64,000 nucleotides of DNA, from the NCBI RefSeq assembly GCF_000346465.2, contig NC_034012.1:4507655-4571654 (forward strand), in the 5' to 3' direction. The notes beneath the pieces were generated by a model, which was not told the origin of the DNA, ran no database searches, and saw only the letters and a program-made list of their open reading frames with translations. A program made the translations under genes and the position numbers. This document shows, in pieces, positions 59,298-64,000 of the stretch; within the stretch, counting starts at the first letter, position 1, and each line of letters starts with the position of its first letter. The DNA comes from Prunus persica. Lineage: Eukaryota > Streptophyta > Magnoliopsida > Rosales > Rosaceae.

Positions 59298-60398
59298 ATG
59301 TTTTCCATGGAAAACAGTTTCTCGTATTTCATATCATCCCTCTGTTTATGCTTTGTGATTTGATCTTGTGAGCTGAATTTGTAGAAGTAGAAGCGTGTAT
59401 TAAAATCTCCATGAAAATCTGATGCTTTTCATTGGAATTTCTTTGTTAAAGTAGGAACACATTGTAATTTTTGTCTCAATCTTGATTCATATTTGAGTGG
59501 CCCTTGTGGAAGATGTCATTTGCTTACATGGGAATTTTCAGTTTCACAATAATTTGACTAACCAAACCATATATCAGCTTGTTTGAGTGGTTTTCTATTT
59601 GTACTAAAAGGCATCCAAATTCGACATTTATTTTCGGAAGGTTACTTAATTCCCAAGTAAAAACATTGGATCCGTGGGTTTCCTAATTGGAATATGATTA
59701 TTTCAAATTTCCTAGCTAGTTACTTATTTTCGCATTAACTAAATCATATATTTACATGATGAAACAATTGACATGTTAAATTAATAATCGACTGTAACTT
59801 TTATCTCAAGTTGCCTGTAACTTTTAGTCAATCTTTCATTAAACAAGTAACATATACATGACTTTCCTTATCCTACTTGATACACAAGAATCTTAAAATT
59901 ACTAGGAAATCTAAGACTTTCCTAATCCTACTTGATACACAAAAATTCTTAGATTACAAGGAAATCCAAATCCCTAATACACAACATTCAGCATATTCAA
60001 CTCTATATTGAATGACTAATCATATTAGTCCGATCATATAATGCATTGCGAGCTCACATGATCGATTCATAAACGAGCATGTATCAACGATCAAATTCGC
60101 CCACTCGCGCCGCATTGATTAATAAAAAAAAAAACAATTGGTCATGAATCATGATAGTTAATGAAATAATTAGACATGGTTGGCTTATTTTACTAATTGA
60201 AATAGGATTATTTAATCTTCCAAGTAGTTACTTGATTTCCAAGCTAAAACATAACTAGGTTTAGGGCTTGGACATTCTATATGTGGCAAAGCTCTGCTCT
60301 CTTATTCAACTTCACAGCCAATATTACCTTTGAATATTGATCTCTCTCTGTTTGAGTAAATTAAAGCTTCAAGAAACTATTAATTGGTCATCAATTCA
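59298..60398. other. Intergenic region with a 55-bp tandem repeat
   Basis: AT-rich DNA with two tandem 55-bp units at 59860-59969. A TATATG motif near 60278 may serve the next ORF. Confidence 0.45.
59860..59969 (+). repeat. Two-unit 55-bp tandem repeat
   Basis: Units 59860-59914 and 59915-59969 both read GACTTTCCT-ATCCTACTTGATACACAA-AATTCTTA, continuing to GGAAATC, with a few substitutions and small indels. Confidence 0.8.
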
Positions 60399-60857
60399 AT
60401 GGTGTTCAAGTTGAGCTACCATCTTCGCATGTCCCCGTTCAAGAACCAAAACTCATCACAACAGACCACAGGCGCCACCTCCAATCTTGAAATCCGCAGG
60501 AGGCAGAGGCTCCAATTCGAACTCCTAACTTACCAAAACGACGTCGCGTCCCACACTTTGCTCGATGACGTGGTCTCTCCATTGTTGACCACAAAGAGCC
60601 TCATTGTGGCTCCCCGCGTCATAGTGTCGCCCACACTGCGCCAGCTCTTCGTTCGCAATGCGCTTGCAAGTTCGAGTATCAACCATGTGATGCAAATAGC
60701 TGAGGCAACTGAGGCTATTGGGGTCAGAGAGTTTGGGGTGGTGGCTGAGGTTGAGGTCATAAAAGTTGATATTTTTGATCAACAAGAAGTGTTGGGCAAG
60801 ACAGTGTACTCAGCCTCTTTATCCGAGTTTGATCACTCTTCCTGTACATTAGAGTAG
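60399..60857 (+). CDS. Uncharacterised intronless protein, 152 aa
   Basis: One open frame from the first ATG (MVFKLSYHLRMSPFKNQNSS). I do not recognise it. It has a basic, polar N-terminus, EIRRRQRLQFELLTYQNDV, two Val/Leu-rich stretches (DDVVSPLLTTKSLIVAPRVIVSP) and an acidic, Val-rich C-terminus (VREFGVVAEVEVIKVDIFDQ). No signal peptide, membrane helix or known motif is evident. GC and codon use are higher than in the flanking DNA, and a TATA-like motif lies about 120 nt upstream, so coding is plausible. It could also be a retrocopy or a gene fragment; the minus strand is open over part of the same stretch. Confidence 0.5.
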   Translation: MVFKLSYHLRMSPFKNQNSSQQTTGATSNLEIRRRQRLQFELLTYQNDVASHTLLDDVVSPLLTTKSLIVAPRVIVSPTLRQLFVRNALASSSINHVMQIAEATEAIGVREFGVVAEVEVIKVDIFDQQEVLGKTVYSASLSEFDHSSCTLE

Positions 60858-61084
60858 TGTAGAACATTGCTCTGTCAAGTGATTATTTTTTATCAATTAG
60901 GAGGATAATCAAAGTATATGTATTTGTGATGTTCGATAGTTAGTTATTGTTAATTTTAAGGTGATGATATAATTTCGTTGTGAGTGTATTTGCATGTTGT
61001 AACGATATTTTTAACAATATAATATTTTTTTTGATAAAAACAGTATCAAATTATTATCTTTTATTATTATAATATATCAGAGAG

Positions 61085-61471
61085 CTTCCATTGAGGGATC
61101 CCTCAAATAAGTTTATTTGAGGGACACCCCTTGTAGGCCCCACTCCGGATTGTATTTCACTAATCCAAACCGTCTATTTTGTAGATACTCATTCAAAGAT
61201 CATCTCTACAAAAAATCACTTGAATCCGATATCATTTGACCACTCAATTAAGTTATTGAAATTTTAGCATTTTCTTGAAGCACCGTGTTCATTGATTTTG
61301 TAAGACACAATTGGATGTCGAAACGGTTTCCGATTTGTCTAATTTTTTGTAAGGATGATCTATAAATGAAGACCTAAAAAATAAATGGTTTGGATCATTG
61401 GAAAAAAAATTGTAGGGTACCCCAAAGGGCGTCCCTCAAATAAAATTATTTGAGGGATCCCTCAATAGAAG
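61085..61471. mobile_element. 387-bp MITE with long terminal inverted repeats
   Basis: The left end CTTCCATTGAGGGATCCCTC and the inverted right end CTTCTATTGAGGGATCCCTC match closely. The match continues through CAAATAA-TTTATTTGAGGGAC-CCC into the element for about 55 bp. The tip contains its own small palindrome (GAGGGATCCCTC). No clear target duplication; no coding sequence. Confidence 0.75.
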
Positions 61472-61494
61472 GGGACTGATAATATATATATATA

Positions 61495-61570
61495 TAGGAG
61501 AATCGAACTAGGACCTTAGGTGTAGAGGTAAATGTTCTTAACCAAGAGAGCTACAAGCTCCTTACATATT
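61495..61570 (-). mobile_element. tRNA-derived SINE remnant
   Basis: The minus strand has TGTAGCTCTCTTGGTTAAG (A-box-like) and TCCTAGTTCGATTC (B-box-like). It shares order and words with the relic at 20591-20680, so both probably come from one dispersed family. A (TA)n tract follows its 3' side. Confidence 0.5.
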
Positions 61571-62048
61571 ACTTATTATCAAAAGATGTTGTCTACAATT
61601 TAGAATGTACTGCCTAAAATGGAAAGAAACTAACAATCAAACCAAAGTGAGAAAAGTTTCAGTAGCCTCTCCCCTTTGGGGTTGGTGGCCTCCATCTCTC
61701 TACTACTCCCTTTCCTTCCCCTCCTCCACTCCCAGATCTTCCCCCCTCTCCTCCTTTTCCCTCTCGTTCCCTCAACCCCTATCCTCTCTAGGGCTTCTAT
61801 CAGCTTTTGGCTAGATTTTGGTGTTTGGCCATCTTGGTTGAGTTTGTTAGCTGCTTGGCTATCTTGGGGACAGTATGGTGGCAGATTGGCTTTTTTGTGT
61901 GTGTGTGTATGCTGAGGCCTTTGCCTGGTTTTTCCAAGTTTGTGGCTTTTATGCTTGAATTTCTTTGGCTATGTGTGGCTATGAGTGAAGGTATACTTTG
62001 TGCATTTGATGTTGATGGTGTATTTTATTTATTTATTTTTTCGTCATT

Positions 62049-62160
62049 GTATTTGGATTAACCATTTGTAGTTATTGTGCTTATGTATTTGGATTAATCA
62101 TTTGTGGTTATTGTGCTTTAGTATTTGTATTAATCATATGTGGTTATTTGTATTAATCAT
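62049..62160 (+). repeat. 36-bp imperfect tandem repeats
   Basis: GTATTTGGATTAA-CATTTGT-GTTATTGTGCTT occurs at 62049-62084 and 62085-62120. A shorter third copy (62121-62147) and a stub follow. Confidence 0.75.
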
Positions 62161-62672
62161 TACTGCTGACGATCTTTACTGTTGAATTATGAATACAATC
62201 TATCACATTTCTCTATAAAAAAAGACAAACTAAATTCAATGTACAAAACTCCAACATATGTATAGAGTTGTTTTATGGCAACTTTACATTAGATTCATGT
62301 TACTTAGAAGTCTCAAACAGACCGAGCTGACTTGAACATTGCACAAGTTCGACTCAATGAAGTAAGGCCTGACACGGCACGGTTCGATTAACGTGGTTAC
62401 TTCTCTTTCCCATCTCATAATATTGATTTGATTGTTATAATTTGAGTGTTTAATCAATATAATGGGCTAGTCTATTTATTTAAAAATAATTAGATGATTT
62501 AACCATTTTCAAATTTGTCATGTTTTTTTTCGTATAGATGATCTTTAATGGTGGCGTATAAAGTATAGATGACTACCATCATCATACTATCTGATCTGTG
62601 TTGCGGGATGAGAAGAAAAAAGATAAAAGATAGCATTTCACTTTCGTTTAAAACGGAAAAAACCCAGTTTGG

Positions 62673-62739
62673 CACGTGCCAAACACACGTGCGAATGCGT
62701 CCCTAATCCCAACGGCTAGTAATTATAAATAAACGGCTA
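62673..62739 (+). promoter_or_regulatory. Promoter of the MS5-like gene: two G-boxes, MSA element, TATA
   Basis: CACGTG occurs at 62673-62678 and 62686-62691. CCCAACGGCTA at 62708-62718 fits the MSA consensus YCYAACGGYYA exactly. TATAAATA follows at 62724-62731, and a second AACGGCTA lies just behind it (62732-62739). The start codon is about 330 nt further on, after a CT-rich leader. Confidence 0.6.
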
Positions 62740-63066
62740 TTTTTCTTTTTTCTTTTTGCGTCTACTTTCTCTCATTCACCTTCGCTCGCCTTTCTACTTT
62801 TTCTTTCACTTTCTCTGTGATTTCTCCCACTTTCTCACCAATTCCCAGAAAACCCATAATAATATAAACAATCTCCCGGCAGGACAAACTACTGGTTTTC
62901 CTTGCCTCTACAAGAAGACGCTTTCTGCTCGATCAATAAACGAGTCTGAACATTTTTCTCAATACTAAAAACACTTTCTTGGAGATTCAAGAAAAGGGTC
63001 TCAAGATTTTCTCGAGAAAATTGACTTTCTCCTGAGTAATTTTATAGATTTCTCTCAAAGTAGGCA

Positions 63067-64000
63067 ATGTGGACCAGAGACAAGAGTTTACACACCAGAG
63101 GCTTCTCGACGCCGCCTCCGACATGGAAGTCAGGGCCGCCAAACCCTCCGATGGTGCCAATGTCGGAGAGAAAGAGAGTGTCCCCTTCAGACGGAGGCGA
63201 TCTTTTTCATGTCATGCATAAAGTGCCTGTTGGCGATTCTCCGTACGTCAGAGCCAAACAAGTTCAGGTAAGCAAGTTTGAATTTTTATGGGTAAATTTG
63301 ATTTTAGTAATTTGGCATTCAGTGTTCGTTTGGTTCTTTTTCAAGATTAGCCACTGTCTTCCTTTGTTGTTAATTGGTCTGTATGTTTTGGGATTTGTAT
63401 CTTAAGCTGACTCAATTTATTTTTTATGGAAAGCAAGAACTTATTACCAATTCTGTTGATTACATTAATGCAGATTATCTTGGACCCATTTGTTTTGGGG
63501 AATTTGTTAAGACAAGGAAGAAGGAAATGAATTATGAAGTTTTGTTCTTGTGTGAGTAAATGGACTGAGTTTTGTTCTTGTTAATACAAGCTGAGTTGAT
63601 TGGTTGTCCTGTGAAATCACTGTTTAATGGGCTGGGAAGTATTGGGTAAATGTATAACTCAAAGCATGTATAAGATTTAGTGATCACACTTTGGAGTTCT
63701 GATAAAAGTTACTAGAGTTGATCTTTAAAACAACCATTTGAATTTTTTTTGGTTAAAGCATGATTGGGGTTTTTTTTCATTTTTTTTTTCACTGTTATAT
63801 GTATTTTATCAATTTTCATTTCTTGAAATGCAGTTGATAGAAAAGGATCCAAGCAAAGCCATATCCCTCTTCTGGGCTGCTATAAATGCGGGGGATCGAG
63901 TTGATAGTGCCTTGAAAGACATGGCAATTGTGATGAAACAATTGAATCGATCGGAGGAGGCAATTGAAGCTATCAAATCTTTTCGTCATCTCTGCCCGCA
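63067..64000 (+). CDS. POLLENLESS3/MS5-like TPR protein, 5' part only
   Basis: Exon 1 is 63067-63267 and exon 2 starts at 63834 and runs past the right edge; 122 codons are visible. After a polar, Pro-rich N-terminus (FSTPPPTWKSGPPNPP), the conserved block DLFHVMHKVPVGDSPYVRAKQVQ continues as LIEKDPSKAISLFWAAINAG and DRVDSALKDMAIVMKQLNRS, into the first TPR helices. This block defines the MS5/TDM1/POLLENLESS3 and SDI1 group. MS5/TDM1 is needed for exit from meiosis II in pollen mother cells, while SDI proteins act in sulphur response. Position beside HEN1 favours the MS5 side (Arabidopsis At4g20900, from memory), but the paralogue cannot be fixed from this fragment. Confidence 0.85.

Larger units (their letters stand above)
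60858..62670. other. Intergenic region with MITE, SINE relic and short tandem repeats
   Basis: About 1.8 kb. Contains a 387-bp inverted-repeat element (61085-61471), a tRNA-like relic (61495-61570) and 36-bp repeats (62049-62160). Overlapping ORFs at 61605-62061 in CT-rich DNA have no recognisable domain and are not called. Confidence 0.5.

Noticed and set aside
61605..62061. Overlapping ORFs of 69-84 codons
   Set aside because: Pro/Ser/Leu-rich translation of CT-rich DNA in three frames, with no recognisable domain; possibly part of an old LINE, but this could not be shown.

Overview
This is a plant nuclear window from a eudicot, probably a rosid. The protein sequences and the compact layout (eleven or twelve genes in 64 kb) fit Rosaceae, perhaps Prunus, but that placement is from memory and was not tested. 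All multi-exon genes use GT-AG introns. The intergenic DNA is AT-rich, with many (CT)n/(GA)n tracts, tRNA-derived SINE-like pieces and several MITEs. No CRISPR, operon or organellar feature is present.

Left part (1-18.9 kb): an ARF-GAP with a C2 domain (AGD12/ZAC type, +, 2148-5078); a small signal-peptide/one-TM protein with a poly-Gly run (-, 6804-7226); the phylloquinone enzyme AAE14, o-succinylbenzoyl-CoA ligase (+, 9273-12280); and the coiled-coil WPP domain-associated protein WAP (-, 13137-17971). All reconstruct to intact reading frames across their exons.

Middle (18.9-44 kb): about 4 kb of gene-free DNA with retroelement relics; the single-exon CrRLK1L receptor kinase HERK2 (+); convergent to it a GDP-L-galactose phosphorylase-like gene (-, 26067-28397) in which the nucleophilic His of the HxHxQ motif reads Tyr; an array of short GC-rich palindromes in very AT-rich DNA (29.4-30.4 kb); the Obg-like ATPase OLA1/YchF1 (+); and the LRR receptor pseudokinase GHR1 (+).

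Right part (44-64 kb): mitochondrial 3-hydroxyisobutyrate dehydrogenase (+); the small-RNA 2'-O-methyltransferase HEN1 (+), followed by a decayed copy of its own 3' coding end; a subfamily-1 germin-like protein (+); an unrecognised 152-aa intronless ORF (+); and the first exons of a POLLENLESS3/MS5-like TPR gene that runs off the right edge. The MS5-like promoter carries a perfect match to the mitotic MSA element beside its TATA box.

The genes do not form one pathway. As recalled from Arabidopsis, AAE14, HERK2 and OLA1 are near neighbours on chromosome 1, and GHR1, HIBADH, HEN1 and MS5 are consecutive or nearly so on chromosome 4. The window would then be two conserved blocks lying side by side. 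The points most worth a second look are the Tyr-for-His phosphorylase-like protein, the palindrome array, the HEN1 tail duplication and the MSA element in the MS5-like promoter.
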